From positions 638,805-702,804 of the forward strand of contig NZ_JAHZPA010000001.1 in the NCBI RefSeq assembly GCF_019929225.1: a DNA stretch of 64,000 nucleotides, given 5' to 3'. The position numbers and the translations under genes are program-made. This stretch comes from Streptococcus sanguinis (GTDB taxonomy: Bacteria > Bacillota > Bacilli > Lactobacillales > Streptococcaceae). Under the pieces are notes generated by a model. The model searched no databases, had not been told where the DNA came from, and saw only the letters and a list, made by a program, of their open reading frames with translations. This document shows, in pieces, positions 48,281 to 56,586 of this stretch. Within the stretch, counting starts at the first letter, position 1. The number at the start of each line of letters is the position of its first letter.

Positions 48281-49531
48281 ATGAAATTTGTTGGAATTGT
48301 AGGATCAAACTACGAACAGTCATACAACCGAAAATTATTGGAATTCATCCGCCGTCAGTTCAAAATTAAATTTGAATTGGAAGTCTTAGAAATCGATGAA
48401 GTCCCAATGTTTAACCAGGATGAAAAATGGGATGAAAGCTTCCAGTTGCGTTATTTGTATAACAAAATCACACGTGCAGACGGTGTCATCATCGCAACTC
48501 CTGAGCACAATCATACTATCAGCGCTCCTTTGAAGAGCGTCTTAGAATGGCTCTCTTACGAGGTTCATCCTTTCGAAAACAAGCCTGTCATGATTGTTGG
48601 TGCATCATACTACGACCAAGGAACATCTCGCGCTCAAGTTCACCTGCGTAAAATCCTAGACGCACCTGGTGTCAATGCTTACACTCTTCCAGGCAATGAG
48701 TTCTTGCTGGGCAAAGCTAAGGAAGCTTTTGACAATGATGGTAATATCACCAACGAAGGAACTGTGAATTTCCTTGAAACATGCTTAGATAACTTTATCA
48801 AATATGTAGAGGTCGTTTCAAAATTGAAAAAACCAAAACCAATTGAACCTGAAGACTTAGACTGCGGAAAACCAATCGCTACGACAATTACAGAAGTTGA
48901 TCCAGATGATCCAGAATGGGTGGAAAAAGTCGCTGAAATCACTGGCGCTGTTTCAGGAGATACTTATGTCAAACTTGACCATGGTATCTTGACCGTTAAC
49001 CAGATTGATATGTTCTTGAAAGCTATGCCATTTGAATTGACATACGCTGACGATAACAACCAATTCCTTTACTACAACAACGCCCACCAAGACCCAGACA
49101 CCATGTTTGCCAAACGTGTGCCGCCTCAATCAGGTAGCCGCATGTCAACCGTTCACGGTTCTCTTCCACCAGCTCGGATGAAGAATGTAGAGTGGGTGAT
49201 CGGAACACTTCGCAACGGAAATCAAGAATACGTACGTACAATCGTCCCAGGTTCACCTGCAGGCGTTATCAATACCCACAACTACCAAGCTATGTACTAT
49301 CCTGACGGATCATACGCAGGTATCAATGAAATCGTCTTTAATTTCCAACCGTGGCTTGACTGGTACTTAAAAGAAACTGGTCAACGTTTGGTTGGAGGCA
49401 GCGGATCATTTGCTCCTGCCGGAGGTCATGGAGACGCAGACGCTACTTCTGGTGCTTCTGATGCTGGAGGTGATGGCGATGGAGGTCACGGAGGCGGAGG
49501 AGCCGATGCGACATCAGGTGCTAGCGCTTAA
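48281..49531 (+). CDS. FMN reductase/PAS-like fusion with C-terminal flavinylation motifs
   Basis: The 416 residues have three parts: an NAD(P)H-dependent FMN reductase domain (1-180, ATPEHNHTISAPLKSVLEWL), a linker, and a PAS-like domain (about 230-365, MPFELTYADDNNQFLYYN) similar to that of DUF438 proteins. A Gly/Asp/His-rich tail (371-416) follows. The tail contains DATSGAS twice, at 387-393 and 409-415, each matching the ApbE target consensus Dxx[ST]GA[ST]. With apbE upstream, covalent FMN on Ser393 and Ser415 is predicted. There is no export signal, so it is cytosolic. The electron acceptor is unknown. Confidence 0.88.
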   Translation: MKFVGIVGSNYEQSYNRKLLEFIRRQFKIKFELEVLEIDEVPMFNQDEKWDESFQLRYLYNKITRADGVIIATPEHNHTISAPLKSVLEWLSYEVHPFENKPVMIVGASYYDQGTSRAQVHLRKILDAPGVNAYTLPGNEFLLGKAKEAFDNDGNITNEGTVNFLETCLDNFIKYVEVVSKLKKPKPIEPEDLDCGKPIATTITEVDPDDPEWVEKVAEITGAVSGDTYVKLDHGILTVNQIDMFLKAMPFELTYADDNNQFLYYNNAHQDPDTMFAKRVPPQSGSRMSTVHGSLPPARMKNVEWVIGTLRNGNQEYVRTIVPGSPAGVINTHNYQAMYYPDGSYAGINEIVFNFQPWLDWYLKETGQRLVGGSGSFAPAGGHGDADATSGASDAGGDGDGGHGGGGADATSGASA

Positions 49532-49545
49532 TTACCTTACAAACT

Positions 49546-49578
49546 AAAAAAGAATGGATGATAAGTCCATTCTTTTTT
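49546..49578. terminator. Bidirectional terminator after the flavin cluster
   Basis: Perfect 13-bp stem AAAAAAGAATGGA/TCCATTCTTTTTT (49546-49558 with 49566-49578) with a 7-base loop between convergent genes. Confidence 0.92.
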
Positions 49579-49581
49579 GCT

Positions 49582-50157
49582 TTATTTCATTTCCTTGAAA
49601 GCTGCTTCTGCATCAGCATTACTGATAGCGCCAAACTGGATTTTCCCAATTTTCCCTTGACTGTCAATGAGGATTTCAGTTGGGATACTACGAATCTGAT
49701 AGGCTTGGAAAATTTCTCCTGAAGTGTCAAATAGAACTGGTACATCTTTATAACCTTGTTCTTGAAACCATTTTGGGAATTCCTCGGCAGATTTCTCTCC
49801 TTGGAGACCTGGTGCTACAACTGTCAAGATCTCGAAATCACGGTCCGTTTTACCAGCTAACTCGACCAATTCTGGCATACTTTTCTTACAAGGGCCACAC
49901 CAAGAAGCCCAGAATTTTAGATAAACCTTCTTGCCTTTATAGTCAGAAAGTTTGACAGTTTTTCCATCCATAGACTGCAAAGTAAAGTCGGGAGCCTCTT
50001 GACCGACAGCTGCTTGGGTGACTGTACTTGTCTGAGTGGTCTCACTAGATGAACTGCTGGTTGTGGGCATAGTCATAGGCTTCTCTTCCTGTTCCGAACA
50101 GGCTGCCAAAAAGACCACTGCTGACACAGTTGCTAATAAAGTAACGAATTTTTTCAT
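49582..50157 (-). CDS. TlpA-like thioredoxin lipoprotein (first cassette)
   Basis: The 191-residue extracytoplasmic thiol reductase has a lipobox FLAAC, a Ser/Thr-rich linker and a TlpA/ResA-type domain with the active site ASWCGPCKKS. It should receive electrons from the CcdA encoded 15 bases upstream and pass them to exported proteins such as MsrAB. It corresponds to the Etrx proteins of pneumococcus. It resembles the protein at 54722-55285, which has WCSIC instead. Confidence 0.93.
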   Translation of the reverse strand: MKKFVTLLATVSAVVFLAACSEQEEKPMTMPTTSSSSSETTQTSTVTQAAVGQEAPDFTLQSMDGKTVKLSDYKGKKVYLKFWASWCGPCKKSMPELVELAGKTDRDFEILTVVAPGLQGEKSAEEFPKWFQEQGYKDVPVLFDTSGEIFQAYQIRSIPTEILIDSQGKIGKIQFGAISNADAEAAFKEMK

Positions 50158-50172
50158 ATTTCTTTCTCCTTT

Positions 50173-50880
50173 TTATCCAAAAAGTCCAGACAGGGCGTTG
50201 AGCTGTCCTAGCATCAGCAGAATTCCCATCAGAATAATCAGGGCTCCGCCGATTTTCTTCATCAAACCCATATAAGGCTTGATTTTATTAAAATACTGCA
50301 TAACAAAGCTAGATGCCAAAGCTAAGATTAAGAAAGGCAGGGCCATTCCCAAAGTGTAAATCAAGGTCAAAATTGCGCCCTGAAATGCACCATTCCCACC
50401 TGAAGCTGCTAAGGCTAAAACTGAGCTGAGGATTGGTCCAATGCAAGGAGTCCAACCAAAGCTAAAGGTAATCCCTAGTAAGAAAGCAGACCAAAAATGA
50501 TGTTTCTGACCGTTCTTTTTGAAAGTCAAGCTCTTTTGAATCTGTAACTGGCGAATATTAATAAGCTCCATCTGGTGCAGACCTAGCAGAATAATGAGAC
50601 CTCCCATCACATAACGAAAGGTCAGACTGTAAATAATAGTTCCTAAAAATCCAGCCCCAAAACCTAGCAAAAAGAAGACTGTTGAGATACCCGCAATGAA
50701 AAAGAGTGTTCTAACCATTCCCTGCCAAGCAAGCTCTCGGCCGAATACTTTCAGGGTCTTGACATCCTTGTCATCCAATAAAATGCCAATATAAACGGGC
50801 AATAAAGGAAAAATACAAGGGGAAAAGAAGGACAAAATACCCGCTAAAAAAACTGAAACAAAAAATAAAGGCGACTCCAT
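50173..50880 (-). CDS. ccdA: CcdA-type membrane electron carrier (first copy)
   Basis: A six-helix protein that moves electrons from cytosolic thioredoxin to surface thiol proteins. The 235 residues carry the paired Cys in FFSPCIFPLLPVY and GWTPCIGPILSS. It is co-transcribed with the downstream TlpA-like gene. It is closely similar to the copy at 55719-56429, including the identical-looking C-terminal KKIGGALIILMGILLML block. Confidence 0.94.
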   Translation of the reverse strand: MESPLFFVSVFLAGILSFFSPCIFPLLPVYIGILLDDKDVKTLKVFGRELAWQGMVRTLFFIAGISTVFFLLGFGAGFLGTIIYSLTFRYVMGGLIILLGLHQMELINIRQLQIQKSLTFKKNGQKHHFWSAFLLGITFSFGWTPCIGPILSSVLALAASGGNGAFQGAILTLIYTLGMALPFLILALASSFVMQYFNKIKPYMGLMKKIGGALIILMGILLMLGQLNALSGLFG

Positions 50881-50913
50881 TTACTCTCCTCTAACTCCTT
50901 ACCTAGAATATTC

Positions 50914-50937
50914 ATTCATTTATCATTATAAATGAAT
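50914..50937. promoter_or_regulatory. Palindrome over the ccdA promoter
   Basis: Perfect 10-bp inverted repeat ATTCATTTAT/ATAAATGAAT (50914-50923 with 50928-50937). The minus-strand TATAAT at 50925-50930 lies inside it, so it could be an operator. No good -35 at 17 bases. Confidence 0.5.
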
Positions 50938-51054
50938 CTTATAGATTTTTCACAAATCCGCTACGGTAATTTTCTGGTAAACATAATGTGACTAGGAAAA
51001 TAGAAAAATTCGCTTGATGAACAGCAAAACCTGTACATTTTTTCAAACAGTAAA

Positions 51055-51079
51055 AAGCCGGAGAAAATTCTGCCGGCTT
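51055..51079 (-). terminator. Terminator of the redox/two-component operon
   Basis: AAGCCGG/CCGGCTT (51055-51061 with 51073-51079), followed by TTTTTAC on minus, 23 bases after the kinase stop codon. Confidence 0.8.
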
Positions 51080-51102
51080 GAATATTTTAAAACTTAATAG
51101 AT

Positions 51103-52806
51103 TTAATCATCTGTAACTAGCGGTAAATAAAGACTAATCCGAGTGAATTTATCTGGTTCGGACTGGATTTCCATATGGTAGTCGTCTCCGAACTGCAATC
51201 TCAAGCGTTGATCGACATTTTTCAGACCGACACCGCCTAAGCGAGGGAGAGTCATGTCCGTAGAGTCGCGGAGTTCAAAGCCTCGGCCGTTATCATAGAT
51301 AGACAGTATCATCCGCCCCTCTTCTGCTACCGATGTCACCCGAATCATGCCTTGTCGGTCAATTTCCTTGATGCCGTGGTAGATGGCATTTTCAACCAAA
51401 GGCTGAAGTACCAGCTTGGGCAGTTTATAATCAGCTATAGATTCATCCTCTTCAATCTCATATTGGAGCTTGTCACCATAGCGCTGCTTCTGGATAAAAA
51501 GATACTGACGAACGTGATCAATTTCATCTTTGAGAGCAATCTGTTCATGCCCTTGATTGAGCGCCAAGCGGAAATATTGAGCGAGTGATTTTGTTACCTC
51601 AACAACACGTTTGCTGTCATTAAACTCAGCCATCCAGACAATCGTATCCAAGGTATTATAAAGGAAATGGGGGTTGATTTGAGCTGAGAGAGCTCGGAGC
51701 TCATAGCGGCGGACATTTTGTTCTTCAGTCTTGACAGCTTCCATTAGTTGTTCAATTTGGTCCAGCATTTTATTGAATTGCTGAGCCAAGTCAACCAACT
51801 CTGGAGAACCCTTTGCTTCTGCCCGAAGGTTTGAGTAGCCCGAGCCAATCTTCAGAATGACAGTCTGCAGATTCTGCAGAGGCTTAATCCACAAACGCAG
51901 AACAAACCAAATACCAGTCAAGCACATCAGGAGTGCTAAAATGCCCATTCCCACAAAAGAATAAAGCATCTGTGACTGAAGCATCTGCAATTGTTCTAAT
52001 GAGGCGACGCCAATTAAAGTCCAGTCGCTGTCCTCGATATCAATCTGGTAAACAAAAGCCTGTTTCTGGTCTACGTAACCATCCTTGACTGAGATATAGG
52101 GCTGCATAGCTTTCATTTCCTGACTGGAGGAATAAACACTCTTCTTAGGATGATAGACAAATTCATGCTGGCTATTGACAATAAAACTAAAGCCTCTCTT
52201 CCCTAGCTGAAGCCGATCCAGATAGGCTTTGAGACTCTTATAGCCAATATCCAGACGCAAAACACCGAGATTCTGCCCTGCTTCATCCACCACTTCCTGA
52301 GTGACAGAAACAACCCACTTCTCCTTCTCTGATGACAGAGATTCCTTGCGAGCAGGGGTCAAGACAGGCATGGCTTTGGTATGAACAGCTTCCTGATACC
52401 ATTTTTCATTCATCATATCAGAAGATGTCTGCATGCTAATTTGAGAATCTGTTGAGACCACGCGCCCGTCCTTGGTAACCAATACTGCTGACACCAAATC
52501 CGGATCTGTCTCAATAATGGTTTTCATCAAAGCCTGTACTGACGTTTCGCTGCTTTCTTGATTCTGAGCAAACTTCCGAATCGTTTCTTCCTTGCTCAGT
52601 GTGGAGGTGGTTTGTTTTAATTTTTGCAAATAAGAAGCAATGAACTGCCCGCTTTGCTCCATACTATTACGCGTCGTCCGCTCTGTCAGCTGCCGAATAG
52701 TCCCCGAGCTAGTCTGATAGTAGAGGCTTCCAACAAACCCCAAGAGTAAAAGGACCAGCAGAAAAATATAGACAATCAATTGGATAAGAAGCGGATATCG
52801 TTTCAT
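51103..52806 (-). CDS. Sensor histidine kinase (YesM/LytS-like, His_kinase family)
   Basis: The 567 residues include a membrane helix at 7-28, an extracellular Cache-like sensor (about 30-275), a second helix (280-305), HAMP, and a cytoplasmic kinase with phospho-acceptor His380 in QINPHFLYNTLD and N-box YDNGRGF. It overlaps the response regulator gene by four bases. Location downstream of msrAB and TlpA/CcdA genes suggests it senses an extracellular signal linked to redox or cell-surface state; that is inference. Confidence 0.92.
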   Translation of the reverse strand: MKRYPLLIQLIVYIFLLVLLLLGFVGSLYYQTSSGTIRQLTERTTRNSMEQSGQFIASYLQKLKQTTSTLSKEETIRKFAQNQESSETSVQALMKTIIETDPDLVSAVLVTKDGRVVSTDSQISMQTSSDMMNEKWYQEAVHTKAMPVLTPARKESLSSEKEKWVVSVTQEVVDEAGQNLGVLRLDIGYKSLKAYLDRLQLGKRGFSFIVNSQHEFVYHPKKSVYSSSQEMKAMQPYISVKDGYVDQKQAFVYQIDIEDSDWTLIGVASLEQLQMLQSQMLYSFVGMGILALLMCLTGIWFVLRLWIKPLQNLQTVILKIGSGYSNLRAEAKGSPELVDLAQQFNKMLDQIEQLMEAVKTEEQNVRRYELRALSAQINPHFLYNTLDTIVWMAEFNDSKRVVEVTKSLAQYFRLALNQGHEQIALKDEIDHVRQYLFIQKQRYGDKLQYEIEEDESIADYKLPKLVLQPLVENAIYHGIKEIDRQGMIRVTSVAEEGRMILSIYDNGRGFELRDSTDMTLPRLGGVGLKNVDQRLRLQFGDDYHMEIQSEPDKFTRISLYLPLVTDD

Positions 52807-53537
52807 TTCTCCTCTCCTTTTTTAAACTGCCGAGGTGTCAGCCCAACCACCTGCTTGAAGCGCTGAGAAAAATAGTTCATATCTTCAAAACCTACCTGCT
52901 CTGCTATTTCATAAATCTTCAAATCTGTAGTCAGGAGTAAGAGTTTTGCTTTTTTCATCCGCTCTTGGATCAGATAATCTTGAAAGGGCAAGCCTAGTTC
53001 TTTTTTGATTAAAACGCTGAGATAAGACGGACTAAAACCCAATTGGAAAGCCAAACTTTTCAGGCTTAACTCTGAATCAGCTAGACGCGCATGAATAGCC
53101 TCTTCCAACTCAGAGCGCTGTCCCTGATCAACCAAGTTTTGAATCTGGGCTTTTTTACGCTCTTTATCAAGCTTAGTCTGCACCTTAGCCAACATTTCCT
53201 CAACATCATCCTTGGAAAATGGCTTGAGAAGATAGTCATCTGCACCTAGCTTAATGGCCGTCCGAGCATAGTCAAAATCATCATATCCCGTCAGAAAAAC
53301 GATATGGCACTTAGGAGCCTGGTCTCTGACTAGCTTGGCCAGTTCGAGACCGTTCATCTGTGGCATATTGATATCAGTTAGCAGAATGTCAGCAGGATTT
53401 TCCTGAAATTTCTGCCAAGCTTCTCTTCCATTTTCAGCCTGGGCAATGACTTGCATACCAAACTGTTCATAGTCTACCAAGGACGCAATCCCCTGTCTTA
53501 CCAGGTACTCATCCTCTACAATCATAATTGAATACAC
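52803..53537 (-). CDS. AraC-type response regulator
   Basis: Partner of the histidine kinase. The 244 residues have a receiver domain with phospho-Asp55 in LLTDINMPQMNG and a C-terminal pair of AraC helix-turn-helix motifs (YLSVLIKKELG, IAEQVGFEDMNYFSQRFK). The GTG at 53537 (VYSIMIVEDE) is chosen since AAGGAG lies nine bases upstream; a longer frame has no such site. It is 59 bases downstream of msrAB. Confidence 0.92.
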   Translation of the reverse strand: MYSIMIVEDEYLVRQGIASLVDYEQFGMQVIAQAENGREAWQKFQENPADILLTDINMPQMNGLELAKLVRDQAPKCHIVFLTGYDDFDYARTAIKLGADDYLLKPFSKDDVEEMLAKVQTKLDKERKKAQIQNLVDQGQRSELEEAIHARLADSELSLKSLAFQLGFSPSYLSVLIKKELGLPFQDYLIQERMKKAKLLLLTTDLKIYEIAEQVGFEDMNYFSQRFKQVVGLTPRQFKKGEEK

Positions 53538-53596
53538 AAGATTCAACTCCTTATTTATACTGGATTTATTATAGCAAATTTTCAATTAAAATGCTC

Positions 53597-54712
53597 TTAA
53601 ACATAATCCAAAAGATAACCGTAGCCCTTCTCCTCCATCTCAGCTTTTGGAATGAACTTAATTGACAGACTATTGATGCAATAGCGCAAGCCGCCCTTGT
53701 CCTTAGGGCCGTCAGTGAAAACATGGCCCAGATGGGAATTTCCAACCCGACTGCGAACTTCCGTCCGAGTCATGTTGAAACTCTTGTCTTCCTTGTAAGT
53801 CGCTACATCTGGACTGATAGGACGGGTGAAACTTGGCCAACCGCAGCCAGAGTCAAACTTATCCTTTGATGAAAAGAGAGGCTCGCCTGTCACCACATCC
53901 ACATAGATACCAGCATCGAACTTATCCCAATAGCGGTTAGAAAAAGCCCGCTCTGTGTCATTCTTTTGTGTAACTGCGTATTCTTCTGGCGAGAGCTTAG
54001 ACTTAATCTCTTCATCGCTAGGTTTAGGATAGCGACTAGCTTCGATAACTGGGTAAGCAGCTTGATTGACGTCGATATGGCAATATCCATTAGGATTCTT
54101 CTTCAGGTAATCCTGATGATAATCCTCTGCTTTGATAAAGTTTTTCAGAGCTTCTTTTTCAACAGCTAAAGGTTTATCATATTTCTTAGCAACCTCATCA
54201 AAGACCTGGTTAATAGTATCAAGATCAGCTTCATCCGTATAGTAGACACCTGTCCGATACTGGGTACCCTGATCATTTCCCTGCTTGTTTTTAGAAGTTG
54301 GATCAATAATGCGGAAATAGTGAAGCAGAATTTCTTTTAGCGAAATTTTCTTGGCGTTGTAAGTAATGTGAACAGTCTCAGCATGACCAGTTTGAGAGAC
54401 CAATTCATACTTGGTCGTGTCGCCTTTACCATTTGCATAGCCTGATACTGCATCAAGTACACCTGGCACGCGAGAAAAGTACTCTTCTACTCCCCAGAAA
54501 CAGCCGCCAGCCAGATAAATTTCCCGCTTATCCTCTTCCTTGACATCTTCTTGCTTTTGTTTGGCTACTGCTTCTGTCTTGCTCATAGAGGCTTTCTTGA
54601 TTTGCTCAGGAGAAGATTGCTTACCATTTCCCGCAATCACATAGACCAGTCCAAAGCAGACAAGCAAACCAAGCATAACCAGAAAAATTTTCCATTTGCC
54701 TTCCATGTTCAT
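53597..54712 (-). CDS. msrAB: Membrane-anchored peptide methionine sulfoxide reductase MsrA-MsrB fusion
   Basis: Repairs oxidised Met residues of surface proteins. The 371 residues include an N-terminal membrane anchor (8-27), MsrA with catalytic Cys71 in GGCFWGVE, and MsrB with GCGWPSF and catalytic Cys345 in RYCINSL. The orientation puts both domains outside the cell. Reducing power should come from the adjacent TlpA-like lipoprotein and CcdA. In pneumococcus the equivalent MsrAB2 works with Etrx1/2 and CcdA1/2. Confidence 0.95.
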   Translation of the reverse strand: MNMEGKWKIFLVMLGLLVCFGLVYVIAGNGKQSSPEQIKKASMSKTEAVAKQKQEDVKEEDKREIYLAGGCFWGVEEYFSRVPGVLDAVSGYANGKGDTTKYELVSQTGHAETVHITYNAKKISLKEILLHYFRIIDPTSKNKQGNDQGTQYRTGVYYTDEADLDTINQVFDEVAKKYDKPLAVEKEALKNFIKAEDYHQDYLKKNPNGYCHIDVNQAAYPVIEASRYPKPSDEEIKSKLSPEEYAVTQKNDTERAFSNRYWDKFDAGIYVDVVTGEPLFSSKDKFDSGCGWPSFTRPISPDVATYKEDKSFNMTRTEVRSRVGNSHLGHVFTDGPKDKGGLRYCINSLSIKFIPKAEMEEKGYGYLLDYV

Positions 54713-54721
54713 TGCTCCTTT

Positions 54722-55285
54722 CTACTTGATTTCTTTCAATGTTTTCTCAATATCTTCCTTGCTCATGTAGCCAATATGCGTCTTGGCAAGAGAACCGTCA
54801 CTGCCTACGAAAAGAGCAGATGGATAAGAGCGAATCCCGTATTCTTTCAGCAATTCACCCTTGGTATCCATGAGAACTGGGAAGTCTTTGTAATCCAAAG
54901 ACTTGTACCATTCCTTGAAATCATCAGCAGACTTTTCTCCATTAAAAGTCGGAGACACCACCGACAGGACAACATAATCTTTTCCTGACTGCTCCTTAGC
55001 CAAATCATTAGTATCTCCAAGTGTGGATAGACAGATAGAGCACCAGGAAGCCCAAAACTTAAGGTAGACTTTCTTGCCTTTGAAATCAGACAACTTGTAG
55101 GTCTTGCCGTCTACTCCTTGCAGACTAAAGTCCTTGGCCATCTTGGTAGATTGCTCAGAATCAACTTTTGTTTCCATATTACTTTTATCACTTTTAGAAA
55201 CTTCCGAGTTCATTTTCTGATTTGAGCAAGCTCCCAGTAAGCCTGCACAAAGCAGACTAACAGTTAAAATGGATAATTTTTTCAT
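54722..55285 (-). CDS. TlpA-like thioredoxin lipoprotein (second cassette)
   Basis: The 187-residue lipoprotein has a lipobox LLGAC and a thioredoxin-like domain with active site ASWCSICLS. The start at 55285 (MKKLSIL) gives a normal lipoprotein signal; an in-frame ATG six codons earlier only adds basic residues. It lies 9 bases upstream of msrAB and is a probable electron donor to it. It is paralogous to 49582-50157 (VYLKFWASWC and a shared SADxFxxWxxxxxYKD region). Confidence 0.92.
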   Translation of the reverse strand: MKKLSILTVSLLCAGLLGACSNQKMNSEVSKSDKSNMETKVDSEQSTKMAKDFSLQGVDGKTYKLSDFKGKKVYLKFWASWCSICLSTLGDTNDLAKEQSGKDYVVLSVVSPTFNGEKSADDFKEWYKSLDYKDFPVLMDTKGELLKEYGIRSYPSALFVGSDGSLAKTHIGYMSKEDIEKTLKEIK

Positions 55286-55355
55286 CGTTTTCTTTCCTCT
55301 CAAAATAAGGAGAAAGCCGACAAAACTGACGACTTCTCTTCTTTACATTTAGTTT

Positions 55356-55691
55356 TTATTTATCAGATGACATTTCGGATGAATCTTTCATGTCATCCTT
55401 TATGCTTGAATCGCTTGACTTCATATCATCCTTTTTCATATCATCTTTCATATCAGACTTGCTGTCGGACATCATAGAAGAGTCCTTCATATCATCCTTT
55501 TTCATTTTATCATCAGACATGCTGGAGTCTTTCATATCCTCCTTCTTCATGTCGTCTTTTTTCATATCGTCTTTCTTCATCATGCTACTGTCATCAGTCT
55601 TTTTCATATTACTGTCTGACTTTTGACTAGAACAGGCAGCTAGGACAAAGATACTAAGTGCAGCGATTGTAAGTGAAGCAATTTTTTTCAT
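55356..55691 (-). CDS. Methionine-rich repeat lipoprotein
   Basis: The 111-residue lipoprotein has a lipobox VLAAC with Cys20. The mature 91 residues are almost entirely Lys, Asp, Ser and Met. I count 16 Met, mostly in repeats of the DDMKK/KDSSM type. It has no fold-forming hydrophobic core and should be disordered on the cell surface. It sits between ccdA and the TlpA-like gene of the msrAB unit. A role as a sacrificial oxidant sink repaired by MsrAB is an attractive inference; metal binding by Met/Asp is an alternative. Confidence 0.85.
   Translation of the reverse strand: MKKIASLTIAALSIFVLAACSSQKSDSNMKKTDDSSMMKKDDMKKDDMKKEDMKDSSMSDDKMKKDDMKDSSMMSDSKSDMKDDMKKDDMKSSDSSIKDDMKDSSEMSSDK
55380..55630. 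repeat. Degenerate tandem repeats coding DDMKK/DSSM units
   Basis: Imperfect repeats of about 15 bases (plus-strand form CATATCATCTTTT and variants) encode the Met-rich units. Such arrays can vary in copy number between strains. Confidence 0.7.
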
Positions 55692-55718
55692 GATAAGTCT
55701 CCTTTAATTATATAATAT

Positions 55719-56429
55719 TTATCCAAATAATGATGCTAAAGCGTTTAGATTCCCAAGCATCAGCAAAATTCCCATAAGTATAATGAGAGCACCACCAATC
55801 TTTTTGAGAACTCCCATATAAGGTTTTAGTTTAGAAAAGCGTTGTAATACCCAACCGGAAGCCAAAGCCATTGCTAAAAAAGGAAGCGATAAGCCCAAAG
55901 TATAGACTAGCATGAGCAAACCACCTTGCAAAGCACCATTACCTCCAGAAGCCGCAATTGCTAAAACAGAGCTCAGAACAGGTCCTACACAAGGTGTCCA
56001 ACCAAAGCTAAAGGTAATCCCCAAGAGAAAAGCATTAAGAAAGTCACTTCTTTTACTATTCTTTTTAAGTTGAATGCTCTTTTGCTTTTGCAGTTGTTGG
56101 ATATTGATAAGTCCCATCTGGTGGATTCCCAGTAGAATGACAATCCCGCCCAAAACGTAGCGAAACCAAGGGGCATAGAGGACTTGCCCAAGTGCACCAG
56201 CTCCGTAGCCTAAAACCAAAAATACAGTTGATAAGCCAGCTATAAAGCAGAGCGTCTTAACTAGACCATACAAGGAAATATCTTTTCCCATAAACCGAAC
56301 TGTTTTCGGCTGATCCGAATCCAGCAAAATTCCTACATAGACTGGCATAAGCGGTAAAATACAGGGCGAGAAAAAAGATAGAATTCCCGCAAGAAAAACA
56401 GAAATAAAGAACAAAAAACTTGTTGCCAT
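55719..56429 (-). CDS. ccdA: CcdA-type membrane electron carrier (second copy)
   Basis: A 236-residue six-helix thiol electron carrier with Cys in FFSPCILPLMPVY and GWTPCVGPVLSS. It is the first gene of a unit continuing with the Met-rich lipoprotein, TlpA-like lipoprotein, msrAB, response regulator and kinase. It is highly similar to the copy at 50173-50880, consistent with duplication of a ccdA-tlpA cassette. It feeds electrons to the thiol proteins encoded after it. Confidence 0.94.
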   Translation of the reverse strand: MATSFLFFISVFLAGILSFFSPCILPLMPVYVGILLDSDQPKTVRFMGKDISLYGLVKTLCFIAGLSTVFLVLGYGAGALGQVLYAPWFRYVLGGIVILLGIHQMGLINIQQLQKQKSIQLKKNSKRSDFLNAFLLGITFSFGWTPCVGPVLSSVLAIAASGGNGALQGGLLMLVYTLGLSLPFLAMALASGWVLQRFSKLKPYMGVLKKIGGALIILMGILLMLGNLNALASLFG

Positions 56430-56555
56430 TTCAAAAACCTCTCTATCAATTTCTGACTCTAGTATAAAATAAAAATCCCCCTAAAAATAGAGAGAAAGAT
56501 TTGAAAAAACTTGAATTTGATGTTATATTGCTTGAGATTTCTGGATTTAGCAAAA

Positions 56556-56580
56556 ACATCCACCACATTGTGGCGGATGT
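56556..56580 (-). terminator. Terminator of brnQ
   Basis: ACATCC/GGATGT (56556-56561 with 56575-56580) continued by CCAC/GTGG after one mismatch, with T5 following on minus. Confidence 0.65.
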
Positions 56581-56586
56581 CATCTA

